Shown in pieces: positions 12,714-24,359 of a DNA stretch of 64,000 bases. The stretch's first letter is position 1; every line of letters begins with the position of its first letter. A program made the translations under genes and the position numbers. The stretch comes from Scatophagus argus (taxonomy: Eukaryota > Chordata > Actinopteri > Scatophagidae): contig NC_058511.1 in the NCBI RefSeq assembly GCF_020382885.2, positions 858,501 through 922,500 of the forward strand, written 5' to 3'. The notes beneath the pieces are model-generated. The model saw only the letters and a program-made list of their open reading frames with translations, was not told where the DNA came from and ran no database searches.

Positions 12714-14585
12714 GACAGGTATGACACACACACACACACACACACACCTGACAGGTACGACACACACACAAACCTGAAAGGTATGACACACACACACACA
12801 CCTGACAGGTATGACACACACACACACACACACACCTGACAGGTACGACACACACACACCTGGTTGAAGCTGTACTGACTCAGTGTTAAAGTGCTGAATG
12901 TTCCTGACCTGTAGTTCCCCTGCTGTCCACACAGAGGCGCTGAGGGCCATGGAGAAGGTGGCAAGTCACATCAATGAGATGCAGAAGATCTACGAGGATT
13001 ACGGCCCCGTGTTCGACCAGCTGGCTGCGGAGCAGAGTGGACCTCACAAACAGGTACAGACATGTCACGCACACACACACACAGCCATGTTATTAGCAGG
13101 AGGGCTGCAGTCAGTGCTGATCATTGTCACTGATTATTGATGACTTTTCCAGTGTGACCAACAGCATCTTTTCCCCACTTGCTCATCGCTCCTTCAGGTG
13201 ACGGAGATCTCGATGGGGGAGTTTCTGGTCCACTCGTCGGTGGTGTGGTTGAATCCGCTTCCTTGTCTGGGACGCCTGAGGAAAGACCCCGAGCTCACGC
13301 TGTTCGGTGAGTACCGACACACACTCTGAGTGCAGCTGGCAGCAGGAGTGTGTGAGCGCTGAGTAACGCCGTGTTTCACCCCTCAGTGTTCAAACGGGCC
13401 GTCATCCTGGTGTACCGTGAGAGCACCAGGCTGAAGAAGAGGATGGTAGGTCTCCTTCATCCTGTCCTGAAGAGTCTTAAGAGTCTTTGTTTGCTTTGTG
13501 TTTCTGAATAAATCCGGTTTCCTGTCCCACAGACCGGCTCCCGCTCCGCTGACCCCGACCCCTTCAGGTTCCGCTGGTTAATCCCAGTTTCTGCAGTTCA
13601 AGTCAGACCGGCCAACATGACAGGTGAATGACCAATCACAGGCCGTCCAGCAGGTGGTGCTGTGATACTGTGGTCTGACAGGCAGTGGTAGAGAGTAGAG
13701 ACGCCTGTACTTCTACTGCATGCTGATACTTTAGTACTTTTGTGTGTGTTCAGGCTCAGAGAACCCGTGTGTGTGGGAGCTGGTTCACAGCCGCTCGGAG
13801 GTGGAGGGACGACCAGAGACCGTGTTTCAGCTCTGCAGCAGGTAAAACATCCCGACAAGCATCCCGACAAGCTGGTGCACTCACCGGACCGGGACCAGCT
13901 TCTCCAGTGTGATACTCTGTTTTATCTCATGATGTGTTTAAGTGTCTTTTGGATGTTTTTGTACTCAGAATAAAATTAACTGCATTAACTGATCCTGAAA
14001 TGTTCTCTGACCTGAACCTCACGCTGTTTGTGTCTCAGTGGTTTGGAGACGAAGGCCAGCGTGCTGCGAGCTCTGCGCTCCCTCCTCAGAGACCGAGCGC
14101 CCGCCGGCTCCCTGAGGAGGATCAGGCTGTCGACGGCAGACAGGAGCAGCTCCTGGAGGAGGAGGCAGCGTCGCTCCAACACCCAGAGGACGACTCATCG
14201 TGAGTCGGAGGAGAGCTGCAGACCCGACGACGGCCTCATCCTGGGAGAAACCTGCTCGGAGCCTCCGCTGCCCAGCCGAGCCGCCTCCGCCTCCGAGCCT
14301 GCAGGGAGGAGGACCAGACTCTGCTCCCTGACCGGCGAGCTGGAGGCTCAGCTGCAGAGGCTGAACTTCAGTGAGGAGGAGGCGGAGCGAGGAGCAGCAG
14401 CGTCTCGGTCTGAGGAGCACGGATGGAGCTCCAGTCTGCGTCGTAGTCCTGCAGGAGAGATGCTGGACCTGCTGGAGAGAGACTTCAGTGTTCAGAGCCT
14501 GACCTCCATGACCAATGAGGACTGTTTCTTCGACTCTGTGCTGGGGACGCAGAAGGCGGCGGCGGTCCCCACGCTACAGAGCTAA
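66..14585 (+). CDS. tiam2: TIAM-family Rac guanine-nucleotide exchange factor, 3' part (tiam2)
   Basis: Exchange factor that loads GTP on Rac at the plasma membrane. I read 22 exons: 66-558, 1191-1366, 2926-3150, 4873-5058, 5140-5280, 7707-7787, 8276-8354, 8897-8986, 9310-9510, 9916-10001, about 10518-10691, 11238-11426, 11839-11907, 11988-12113, 12205-12313, 12431-12610, 12935-13053, 13198-13306, 13387-13445, 13533-13623, 13754-13841 and 14039-14585 (TAA). All phases match, giving about 1205 codons. Domains in this partial protein: acidic Glu run about 90-115, PHn from about 128 ([25 protein letters not shown]), CC-Ex about 235-400, PDZ about 443-525 ([13 protein letters not shown]), DH about 690-895 ([34 protein letters not shown]), PHc about 915-1045. 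The N-terminal exons lie before the window. Exons 7707-7787 and 10518-10691 are the least certain. I found no Ras-binding domain. Paralogue choice (TIAM2, not TIAM1) rests mainly on the adjacent claudin-20. Confidence 0.9.
559..4872 (+). other. tiam2 introns 1-3 of the window
   Basis: Three introns (559-1190, 1367-2925, 3151-4872) with exons at 1191-1366 and 2926-3150 between them. Noncoding content seen: a (GAG/GGA)n run near 2204-2244 and G-rich low-complexity DNA near 4320-4430 and 4515-4590. No other coding segment or RNA gene was recognised. Confidence 0.6.
5281..7706 (+). other. tiam2 intron where a Ras-binding domain would be expected
   Basis: A 2.4-kb interval between the CC-Ex exon ending at 5280 and a small candidate exon at 7707. 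In TIAM proteins the Ras-binding domain falls between CC-Ex and PDZ. I scanned the plus-strand frames by eye and saw no segment resembling it. A short acceptor-preceded piece at about 5647-5690 ([13 protein letters not shown]) could be a minor exon, but I cannot support it. Confidence 0.4.
8427..8778 (+). mobile_element. tRNA-derived fish SINE in a tiam2 intron
   Basis: About 350 bp between tiam2 exons 8276-8354 and 8897-8986. The head (gccgtggcctagaggttgg, then gatttgattccccc) resembles degraded A and B boxes of a tRNA promoter. The body holds a poly-C run and tgcccttgagcaaggcactt, a phrase I recognise from dispersed fish SINEs. The 3' end is an ATTCTTCTTCTTC microsatellite tail such as LINE-mobilised SINEs carry. 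Target-site duplications were not identified, so the ends are approximate. Confidence 0.65.
12611..12850 (+). repeat. CA-rich minisatellite carrying seven copies of the upstream exon's splice donor
   Basis: Immediately after the DH exon ending at 12610 (CACCTGACAG/gtacga), the intron repeats units of the form cacctgacaggtacgacaca. CTGACAG or CTGAAAG is followed by GT at 12637, 12669, 12719, 12755, 12781, 12809 and 12843, and the units are separated by (CA)n of variable length. The exon's last bases seem to have been drawn into the expansion. Reading through past 12611 meets an in-frame TGA at 12631-12633. Confidence 0.9.
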
Positions 14586-15438
14586 CGCTAACATGCTAAC
14601 ATGGCCAAGACAGAAGCCTCAGAGAGGGAAACTGACCTGTAAACTTGAATCAGTTTCTTCCGCGTGTCTCGGATCAGCAGGAAGTTCTCAGAGCTGCACG
14701 TCGGTTTCACACGGAGGTGAACGTGGTTTCAGCAGTCAGCTAACAACACCAAGAATTTATGTGACGTGAAGGCTTCGTAGGAATAAACTCAACCACAGCA
14801 GAATTTAGAGCCGCTGAGGGGGAAATAAAACCACGAAAACGTTACGGGAACACAAACACACGTCTTAATGCAAAGGGACGACTTTACATTCCAGTCAGTC
14901 AGTCTGTCATGACCGTTTTGACTGAAATTACAATCTGGAATCAAGTAGACTGACTTTCTTATGTAATTATGACATTTTCTCGTGAAGTGATGATTTTTAA
15001 CGTATCGCTTATTTTTTCCCCTCGCGGCGGCTGTGAACTCTGAGCTGCACCAACAGGGCTGAGAAACAAACCGCAAACCCCCAAAGCACTTTCAGGATCG
15101 ACGGCTAAGATTCTTTATGAAGACGATACGGTGGTTTTAAGTTCAAAGTCTGTGGGACGAAATAACTTCGAGTGACCCTGAAAACAAGGCAGAAGAAGCA
15201 GGAGGTCAGTTCTGTGTGGATTTCAGGAAGCTCTGCCTGGACTCTTCGTCATATGCACGTTGTAAAAACGTTTTCCTGTACAATTTGTTCTCTCGACAAA
15301 AGCAGTTTGGACTGAAGCTGCTGGATCGGATCCAAGTATCTGTAGGACTGACTGACTGTATTTATATGAGCTGTTAAAGTATTTGGTAATTTATTTTTCT
15401 TAAATGTTTGTCTGTTGTTTTAATGGCAGTCCAATAAA
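14586..15438 (+). other. tiam2 3' untranslated region
   Basis: Sequence after the TAA at 14583-14585 has no recognisable coding content. AATAAA-type signals occur at about 14780 and, preferred here, at 15433-15438. The exact end of the transcript cannot be read from DNA alone. Confidence 0.45.
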
Positions 15439-15938
15439 CGACAAAGTCTGTAATTTAACGTTCATTGTTCTCAGTTTTTCTTCTGTGACTGTCAGTAAAA
15501 ACAGCATCCGTAGAAACTTATTAAAACAGAATAAACACATAAATGGCTCCAAACAGTTCGTCTGATGTAATCCAGATCTCCGTGGCCCCAAACTGATCTA
15601 AAGAAATTATTTAGACCAAGTGTACACATGATCGAGCACCAGCTTTTAACCTTTTAGCTTAGCTAACCTTTTAGCTTAGCAGCTACAGTGAAGATGTTAT
15701 CTTAAATAACTTCATTTCAAATCAGTTTGGGGTCTCAGAGACTTAAATCACAGCTGAGAGGCTGGAAACCTTTAAGATCAAAACATCATACTGTGTGTTG
15801 ATGTTTAGCAGCCATTTAGTTATCCACATTCACAATTTGAGCATATTAGCATGCTAACATTAGCTAACCATCGGTAAACTCAGCTGAGGCTGAACGTCAT
15901 CAGGATCAGGATCAGCAGAGTAACTACAGTGTGGACCA

Positions 15939-15981
<43 letters not shown>

Positions 15982-16623
15982 CTTTGTTCTGCTGTCCCTG
16001 AAGAGGACAATGAAGCGGTTGGTGTTTGTGTTCCCACTGAAGAACATTAATCCAGATTACATTAATCCAGATTACATTATCAGTGTGTGTGTGGGTGTGT
16101 GTGGTTCTGGTTAGTGTTTGTAATCTCTTTTAATTTGACTTCTTTTCTGTGTCCCAGGATGCTCCAAATTCTGTTACTATGACAAAGAAATGAAAAGCTG
16201 AAAAGGACTGAAGGTGTGTGAGTCACTCCAGCTCTCGTTGCCATAGTAACCGCTGTATGGAGGACAGAGGAAACACTGAAACAGGGCAGCCTGTGATGGA
16301 GGACAGGAGGCTCTCTGATGAACAACAGTCCAGCTGTGAACTCCGTGTTTTCAGTGATTTTCTTACCTGTTGCAGGGGCGCCTGCCCTGCCTGTAGTACC
16401 ACTCTGTACCACTAGAGGCGCTAGTCTGACAGTCGGGAGGTGCACAAAACAGTTTAATGCCTTTGAGGGGTTTTTTATCGATGAAACAGAAGTGAATGTT
16501 TTGAAGCAGCAGGATGAGTCTGTCCTCAGGTGTTACCAGCTCACCTTTATTCCACATGAGCTTTGTGTTCAGCTCTCGTCAGGAGGACAAATGTTGTTTG
16601 TTCAGCAGGAATGTGCTGAACTG

Positions 16624-16658
<35 letters not shown>

Positions 16659-17707
16659 TCTCAGTCACTGCAGGAGGACGAACACGTCACATCTCGGTCA
16701 GCCGGTGAGTTTGTAGTTTTTTTTATTTGTTTTAAAAAAGCAGCTTTTCTTCTCTGGGATTCGAACACGTGACACGACGTGATGATGATAAATCGAATGC
16801 ACTAATTATTCTTATTGTTTTCCTCCTCGGCTCCAAATTGGAATATCAGAGAAGACAAAACCACTGAAGCCTTAACAAGATGTGTGTGAGTGTGTGTGTG
16901 TGTGTGTGTTCAGCTGAGACAAAGCAGTTCATTTCTATTCATTTATATTAGTGTCTGTGAGCTGATTGATGGCTAATGGGGCCTCAGGGGGGCTCGGGGG
17001 CCTCGGGGGGCCTCGAGGGCCTCAGGGGGTTTCTGTCAGATGGTTTAATTCGGCTCGATCATCTCTGCGACTGCGGGGGTCAAGGGTCAAACTGGCTTCA
17101 GCGTGAGGCTGATTTCAGCCATGTTGGATGGAGGAGGGACTTCTTCACGTGTAATCAAAGCCTCCTCCTCACCTGCTCTTCAGGTGTGGCGATGACGTTT
17201 GATCAGAGCAGAAACGTTGGCCTCAGTGAGGACGAAACGCATTTTAACCTGAAGTGAAGACGAGCTGCCGTCTGTCAGGCGTTTGATTTCCTGCTCTGTG
17301 TGTGAAGTCCTGACTGCTGGGACGTCAGACTCTCACCTTTCATCTGTCTTTTCTCTGTAGACGAAGATGATGATGATGATGATGAGGCTGAATGTTCTGC
17401 GGATTCTTCCTTTAATCTAAACTTTCTCCACAACAACAACAACAACAACAACATGGAGACTGAAAGACACATCAACTTCCTGTTTGTAAAAGAAAAACGA
17501 CAACCAAACAAAATACACAAACTGAGAAACAAAAACACAGCAACAACAACACAAACATCCAAACAAAGATTTCAGTTTCCTCAGTAAATTAAACAGATAA
17601 AGTAAAACAAATACAAACCAAAAGATTAACAAGAACCAAGAAAACTAAAGAAACAAAAAAGTAAACAAAAACACCAAATTAAAAATCCACAAATTTGAAG
17701 CAAAGCA

Positions 17708-17739
<32 letters not shown>

Positions 17740-17884
17740 ACACACACACACTTCATCCCTGTGGCTGAAATGTGCAAGAAAAATACCAAAGAGCTTCAGA
17801 AATATTAAACAGACACCACAATTAATTAATTTAACTGACAAAAGATGTGAAAATAATTGGCCAACCTGCAGACAGAAAACTCAC

Positions 17885-17922
<38 letters not shown>

Positions 17923-17924
17923 CC

Positions 17925-17955
<31 letters not shown>

Positions 17956-20208
17956 CAGGGCAGGCGTAGGCGACTCGACTGTCATTCATTTCTTCTTTCA
18001 AAATCTCATAATTATTATTGTCTTCTACCGACGGTGCGTTCAATGACGCTCTGATTTTGAATGCAGAAAACACTTCTTTTACTGTATTTTATTCTGTTGG
18101 TCGTGACAAACACTGACTTCCTGCTGGTCTGAAGACATAAGAAATCCTTTTTTTTTCAACTTTATTTGTACAACAATGTTGACACCAGAAATGCAGCTTC
18201 ACGAAAAAGAGATGAAGAGCAAAACAGGACACAAAAACAGGAATAAAACTCACTCAAGGTTAACAGTAAACAGTAAGTTAAAATTACAGAGAAACAGACT
18301 GAAAAACAGACTTAAAAACAGAATAATAATTAAAGTTAAAGATAACATTACGAGTGTATTAACTGATTATAGCAACAAGGTTCTCAAAGGGATTTCATTT
18401 TGATGAGTTTTCATGTTAAATTCAGAATATTTTCAGCTTCCATTTTGTGTGTAACATAACTTTGGCGGCTCCAGCTTCTCATGTCATGTGCCCGTTGAGG
18501 TCGTGACCTCCAGCGTGGAGTCAAACGTACACTTTTCTTCTTCCTAAGTGGTCACGAGCCCAAGACGCCAGGAGCCGCAGTGCAGAACCTCCATTAGAAA
18601 CGTGGCCACATTAAAGCAGCAGTAACTGCAGGTTTGGCCTCGTCGCTCCGGTGGGAAACGACGCGTCTTTGCTTTTCATTTGTTATCCTACCAACAGGAC
18701 AACATTAATTAAGCAGTGTTGATGGTTGAACTGGTGCTCACAGGGACTTTACTGGGAGGTTTTCCCACAGCGAGGCTGCTTGGTGAATGCAGGAGAAAAT
18801 GTGTGTTTATTGTTTGCGGTTTGGTGGAAGCTGCTCGTGTCTGTGCAGGTCTGAGGCTGATAAGAGCCAGACTGCAGGATTATGGTAATAACAGGCTGCC
18901 GCTGACTGACTGCTGGCTCCCATCACAGCCGACCGGGTGGGCGGGCTGCCGGCGCTTATCGCCGTGTTGCAGAGGGCGATTGTTCACGCAGTCACATGAC
19001 GGGTGACACCTTGATTCACACTGCAGCCGGACAGAAGCACAGCTCAGCGGTTTTATCACCAAACCAGGACCAAAGTGACAAGCCGATGAGGCACGTCGTT
19101 TCCAAAGCACAAATGATCCTGTCGGTTGTCTGAAATGTGGCCGTTTTCATGAGCAAAGAACTCTGAGAAGCAGATACGATCAGTAATAATCAGTAACGAG
19201 AATCACCTTCACGCTCGCCGCATTCATCCAACGCTCCTAAAACTCTTTCTGGGACCGTTAGCTCACATAAACCACATCTAACTGGTGAGGTCCAAAGAAA
19301 ACAACGAAAAGCAAATCATTTTCAGGTGAACGACTGCCTTTTGTGCGGTCGAAGGCGTCGAACAGAACCGTTTCTGCGGCGCTGTTGCACCTCGCCATCA
19401 ACTCATCAGATAAGGACGCTGCTCTGCGGCTCCTTCAGCAGAACCGCTGACCTTCAGGTTAGGAACAAAAACCTGATTCCTGAACTGTTCGTTTTGTTCG
19501 TACGAAGGTTTCTTCTTTTCAGGGTGAGCTCACAGCAAGAGAAGAAAGCAAAAAGGACGCCTGGTGCATCCCTTCCAGGACGCAGAACGGGCTGAAACTG
19601 TATGTAAGGTTGCCAAGGCGACAGCAGGCGGAGGGGCGGTTAACCCACACACCCTGTGCTTTCATTCACACTGCTTCTCTGTGCTTCGTCCTCAGGAAGT
19701 CACTTCAGACAGGCTGACGAGCACACAGCACAGGTAAGATCGCAGCTTTCGTACAACTTCACTGTAAGGGGCGAGTCGCCAAGGCAGCGGCGAGCTCGGG
19801 CTGAAGACGAGACAGAACTTCAGTCCGACACAGCTGTTAGTTTGTGTTTCCTGCAGAGGAACAGCAGCTCAGCAGGAGTAAACCCGAGGGACTCTGCAGC
19901 TTTAAATGGACATAATTGAGTGTCAATGATCACCACATCAGCTGCAGAGTAACTAATGCAGGCAATCAGCGAGCTCACACACGCTCGCCCCCCCCAAAGA
20001 GAAATCAAAAACCTGAGAGAGAAAAACGCTTTCCCATCAGCAGCCTCAGCTGTGCGTCCGTCACGCTCCCACGCTCACTTCGCTTCTCATTTCTCCTGTG
20101 GTTGCAGCCCGCTGGAGCCTGTGCTGAGGAATTATCTGCTGTCAGGACCTGCCCGGGACGCCGCCGTGCCATCAGGGACCCGAGCTGGACAGGAGGGGGG
20201 GCTGAGCC
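15439..20208. other. Intergenic region between tiam2 and claudin-20 gene
   Basis: No protein gene is recognised. It holds many simple repeats: (GT)n at 15941-15980, 16627-16656 and 16881-16909; (GAT)n near 17364-17384; (CAA)n near 17430-17451; (CA)n at 17709-17751; and a 70-bp (CAT/ATC)n at 17884-17956. A small direct duplication of attaatccagattac lies near 16049-16078. A stretch at 19696-19734 is bounded by tcctcag and gtaaga and could be a noncoding 5' exon of the downstream claudin; so could the segment after ttgcag at about 20106. Confidence 0.5.
17884..17956. repeat. (ATC)n trinucleotide microsatellite
   Basis: Near-uninterrupted tcatcatcatc repeat with a few cac interruptions. It reads as poly-Ser or poly-Met in different frames and is not considered coding. 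Confidence 0.95.
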
Positions 20209-21045
20209 ATGCTGTCCGCCGCCATTCAGATCCTGGCGTTCGCCTTGGCGCTCCTGGGTGTCCTCGGCACCACTGTGGCCACACTGCTGCCCAACTGGAA
20301 GGTGAGCAGCAATGCCTGGTCCAGCGTCATGACCCCCATCTCACAGATGCAGGGGCTGTGGATGGACTGCGTCTGGTACAGCTCCGGGGTCTTCAGCTGC
20401 ACCATGAAGAACTCTGTGCTGTCGCTGCCGGCGTATCTGCAGACCGCACGGGCCGGCATGGTTCTGTCCTGCATGGTGGCGTCGTTTGGACTCTGCCTCG
20501 CCTCCCTGGGGCTTAAATGTACCCGCTGGGGGGGCAGCCATCGAGCAAAGGGGCACACGGCCATTGCTGCAGGGGGGTGCTTCGTATTGGCCAGCTTTCT
20601 GTGCCTGGTCCCCGCATCCTGGTTCACCAACGAAGTCATCACCGCCTTCCTGACCACGGACGTACCAGACAGCAGCAAATATCAGCCTGGAGGAGCTCTG
20701 TGTGTGACGTTTATCTCCGCTGGCTTCCTTCTGGCTGGAGGGGTCATTTTTTGTTTGTCGTGTCCTGGAAGGAGAACAGGACGACCGGACTATCATCCCC
20801 CCGCTGACCCCGACAGGCTGCTGATGTACCGAGACGAGCAGCGGAGGCGGGAGCTGCAGACGCAGCGCATGCAGCCGAAAAACAGGCAAAACAAGACGGT
20901 TCAGCTGCACATGGATGGAGTGAAGCAGGGGAAACCTCCTCAGGGGAAACCTGACCAGGACCAGGAGCACAAACTCTACTCGTCCCCCTCCAAACTCCCT
21001 CCAAAAGACATCAAGGACAGCTACAGCCTCCAGGAGTATGTTTAA
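20209..21045 (+). CDS. cldn20: Claudin-20-like tight-junction protein
   Basis: Four-pass membrane protein of tight junctions, 278 residues in one exon, as in many claudins. Claudin hallmarks are present in extracellular loop 1: W30, GLW at 49-51, C54 and C64. The cytosolic loop KCTRWGG follows TM2. TM3 is near 117-137, extracellular loop 2 contains WFTNEVI, and TM4 is near 160-182. The segment VPDSSKYQPGGALCVTFISA is very close to what I recall of human claudin-20. The tail, from about residue 183, is long and basic (MQPKNRQNK), making the protein about 60 residues longer than the mammalian form. It ends in LQEYV, the usual claudin PDZ-binding motif. The start is the first ATG of the open frame, with G at -3, and TM1 follows directly. 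The position next to tiam2 matches the mammalian neighbourhood. Another paralogue is possible but less likely. Confidence 0.9.
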   Translation: MLSAAIQILAFALALLGVLGTTVATLLPNWKVSSNAWSSVMTPISQMQGLWMDCVWYSSGVFSCTMKNSVLSLPAYLQTARAGMVLSCMVASFGLCLASLGLKCTRWGGSHRAKGHTAIAAGGCFVLASFLCLVPASWFTNEVITAFLTTDVPDSSKYQPGGALCVTFISAGFLLAGGVIFCLSCPGRRTGRPDYHPPADPDRLLMYRDEQRRRELQTQRMQPKNRQNKTVQLHMDGVKQGKPPQGKPDQDQEHKLYSSPSKLPPKDIKDSYSLQEYV

Positions 21046-21966
21046 ATCCCACAGCTGAGAGGGGAAATGTGGAGCTGTCGGCTGATGCTTTCTGGCTCAT
21101 AGAAGGGGGGGAGGTGGGCTGGGGGAGGTCTGTTTGAGGGGGAATAATTACCAAATGCTGGAAACAGATTGTGGATTCAGCTGAATGGCTCCGAAATGAG
21201 AGGAAAAGCAGAGGACAGGAGCTCTGCGAGGACAAAAACCAAAACCTGCACGGGAACCAAACTGTAAATCTTTTAAAAACTGCCTGCAAAGCTTCGCCAC
21301 ACCAAAGAGCTGAACCTGCTGATCATAAAAGAAATCAGCCTGACACTGAAAGCCATCATTTTCCAGCTGTAGATTCCGTCTGAGATTAACTGGAGCTCAA
21401 GCAGGGCCGACCCAAAGCTTTCCGGGGCCGTGAGCAGGATTTAGCCACCCAATACACATGAAAAACACGTCAGGTGTGGAGAGCGACTGTAGCATGTTGG
21501 AGCTTTGAGATACGCTGTCTGATTCTACTGCAGTCTGTACAGTCCCAAAAAATTGTACAAATTTGTTTATAGCGTCAAACTCGGGAGCAAATACCTGTGA
21601 CAAAATATTTAGTTAAATATTTAGTTAGTTAGTAATAAAAGTTATCATCTGGCATTGCTAATCCTGCTTCCCGAACAGGATATACAGAGCAGAACCTCAC
21701 ACCCAGGTGTAAATGTTCCGTAGATAACTGATAAAAAACGTTAGCTTGCTAACATACGACACGTTCAGGGTAACGGCGGAGACGGGAGTACCAGTCTGAC
21801 GTGACACTCGGTCACAATGCTGAGAATTTAAATCACACAAATTTAAAATGTACCTCAAATCACTGTATCATGTTGGTTAGCTTAGCATAATCAACCGACA
21901 GCATGTTGTCACTTTTTAATGTGCAGTTATCAATAATAAATATGAAACATCCAGTTAGACTTTCAA

Positions 21967-21972
21967 AATAAA
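21967..21972 (+). other. Candidate polyadenylation signal of the claudin gene
   Basis: AATAAA about 920 bases after the claudin stop codon, in AT-rich noncoding DNA. Other weaker signals exist nearby, so the assignment is tentative. Confidence 0.3.
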
Positions 21973-23802
21973 GTTTGCTACTTGGTTAGTTTTAAGAAAA
22001 AAAATCATGCATGTGATTAAAATAAGGACGTTAGGTAAGTTATGAACGTAACTCGGATAAGCTGGACGCGTTTGGCCCGTCCGGCCTCCTCGGCCACCTC
22101 CTGAATCAGATTTTGTCGCTGTTGGTGCTCCTGTGCCGGACAGACGCCTCCAGAAGCTCTGAAGGGCCAGCAACCAGGCCGAGATATGACAGAAATATGA
22201 ACTGCTTGGTGTGATTATTGCTGTCTTTCATGGAGCACCCAAATTCAGAACAATATGGTAAACCCACAACGTTTTGAATGTATTTTGGATTTGTAGTAAA
22301 TATAGAACAGCATAGTTAGCTTTTCTATGACAAATGAATGAAAATCAACAGAAAACGTCCTGGAAGACTTTCGTTCCAGAGAGCAGAGCCCAGCAGAGGC
22401 TGAGATGCTCGGCCGGTTCAGGTCTGCTTTGGCTCGACCCTCCACAGCCTCACTGCATGCCGCCTGTGCTTTACATGCTGCCTGAGTTTAGCTGCTGTCG
22501 TAGACGCTGTGCCTGAAGCAATAAAAAACGCTGCTGATCTCCAGAAATTCACTGTGTTGTCAACAGTCAAAATGAGTCCGCATCCAAAGCGCCAGAGCGA
22601 CGGCGTCCACTCCGTCTTTTCCCAGCAGTTCAGGGGGGAGACGAGCGTGGAGAGAGGTAATGATGCTCTTTGCTTTCCCATTATCCTCTCACCACGGTTG
22701 GATGCACACTGCGCACGCACACACACACACACACACACACACCCCTCCACTGCTGTCCTCCAGCTGTATGAAAAGGACGTGCAGTCGTTTGCAGGACGTA
22801 ACTTAAAGCCTGATGGAGGCTGGACAGTCCACAGTGTTGTGGACGTCTGGTGGGTGGTTGTCCTCTAACCTGAGCTGAGCTGTCAGTCAAACCTGCCAAC
22901 ACTTCTTGGAAATGAAACGGAAAGCCGCGGCCGGGCTGAACGCCCACGTGCTGCGTTTCAGGAAGAAACAGATTAAAACCTGAAGAGAAAATGGAGTCGA
23001 GTCGTCGGCTCTGCAGCAACGTTTCACTGTCAGAGCCAAAACACAGCTTCAGAAAAGTCACAAAGAGGACAGGAAGACAGAAACAGAAGCTTTTATGGAC
23101 TCCAGCGTCCACGTAAGAGGACAAATGAAAGGTGTGTTCACACAGCCTGAACGGTTTATTTCCTGCAGGTTTGAATCTGTGACAGTAACAATAAAACAAT
23201 CTCTTCTGGTCATGGATTTTGATTTCCGTTTGTTTCCTCTCTTATGTGTGCTTACGTACTTCTGAGTTAAGTTACAAACAAACAAACAAATCAGTACGGG
23301 ACAGAATCCTCTCTGGGCCTTTCTGCTGGTGTTTCAAAATGTGGGAATCCGCCTCAGGTTTAAAAACCAACATCATGAGGAAAGTCACATCGAGGGCTGC
23401 ACAGTCAGCTGCTGCCTGTGGGGATGGGACGCGTCTTTCAGACGGAGGTGGACGCGGTTGGATGACGTGTGGCGTTCACTGCCTGATGCAGGAGAAGAGC
23501 TTTCCAATGTGTCCACGACCCGGAGACACGGAGACACGTCCTGTTAGTCCACTACACTCGCACAGGCCAATCAGAATAGGTTACATGATGACGTGAGACA
23601 TGTTCAGTATAAATCTGTGTGTGTGTGTGTGTGTGTGTGTGGAACCGCAGAACATTGTGGTTCTCCTTGATGAGTTCCGTTCACTTTGTATCCTCTCTGA
23701 CCTTCATCACGAAGACGACTGAGCAGGAAGCACACAGAGAAGGAACCGCCTTTTGGACAAATTAACGATCAGCGTGGAGGTAATTTTCTGTTAAGAACAT
23801 GT

Positions 23803-23807
<5 letters not shown>

Positions 23808-23867
<60 letters not shown>

Positions 23868-24038
23868 AATACTTAATAAAGGCCTGTTCTATCTTATCTT
23901 ATCTTAAGTGCTAATTTACAGGCCTTTTGTGAAAAACCTTTTCTGTGCTGAAGGATCAACACCAAAAGCAGTGAAAGTAAAAGCATTAATGAATTGTTAA
24001 CGATGTGAGACTTTTCAGATTTCAGCGACTCTTTCTGA

Positions 24039-24106
<68 letters not shown>

Positions 24107-24122
24107 TGTGTGTGTGTGTGTG
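23808..24122. repeat. Opposed (CA)n and (GT)n microsatellites
   Basis: A (CA)n tract at 23808-23862 and a longer (GT)n tract at 24040-24122 are complementary to each other and separated by about 180 bases. Between them is a short ATCTT repeat typical of a retroelement 3' tail. Confidence 0.9.
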
Positions 24123-24359
24123 TATCTGCTGAAACCTGCTTGTTCTCCAGATCCCAGCAGATGAACTGGGAGCTGTGAGGCGGAGCGACTGGGATGTTCC
24201 TCACCTTAAACCAGAACACCTGACGCGCGTGTTGCATCGTTATATAAAACCACAGTCAGGTGAGTAAGTTAAGTGACATAAGTGAGAATCAGAATTACAT
24301 AGAAATGTTGAGGAATACATGTTGGTGTGTTTTCTTCACTCCTCATGTCTCCTTGCAGG

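Noticed and set aside
12406..12964. Cys/Val-rich minus-strand frames of about 140-150 codons
   Set aside because: Antisense shadow of the CA repeat in a tiam2 intron.
66..14585. Assignment as tiam1
   Set aside because: TIAM1 is also near claudins (CLDN8/17) in mammals, but this claudin reads as claudin-20 and the other neighbours are 6q-type, favouring tiam2. A gene tree is the decisive test.
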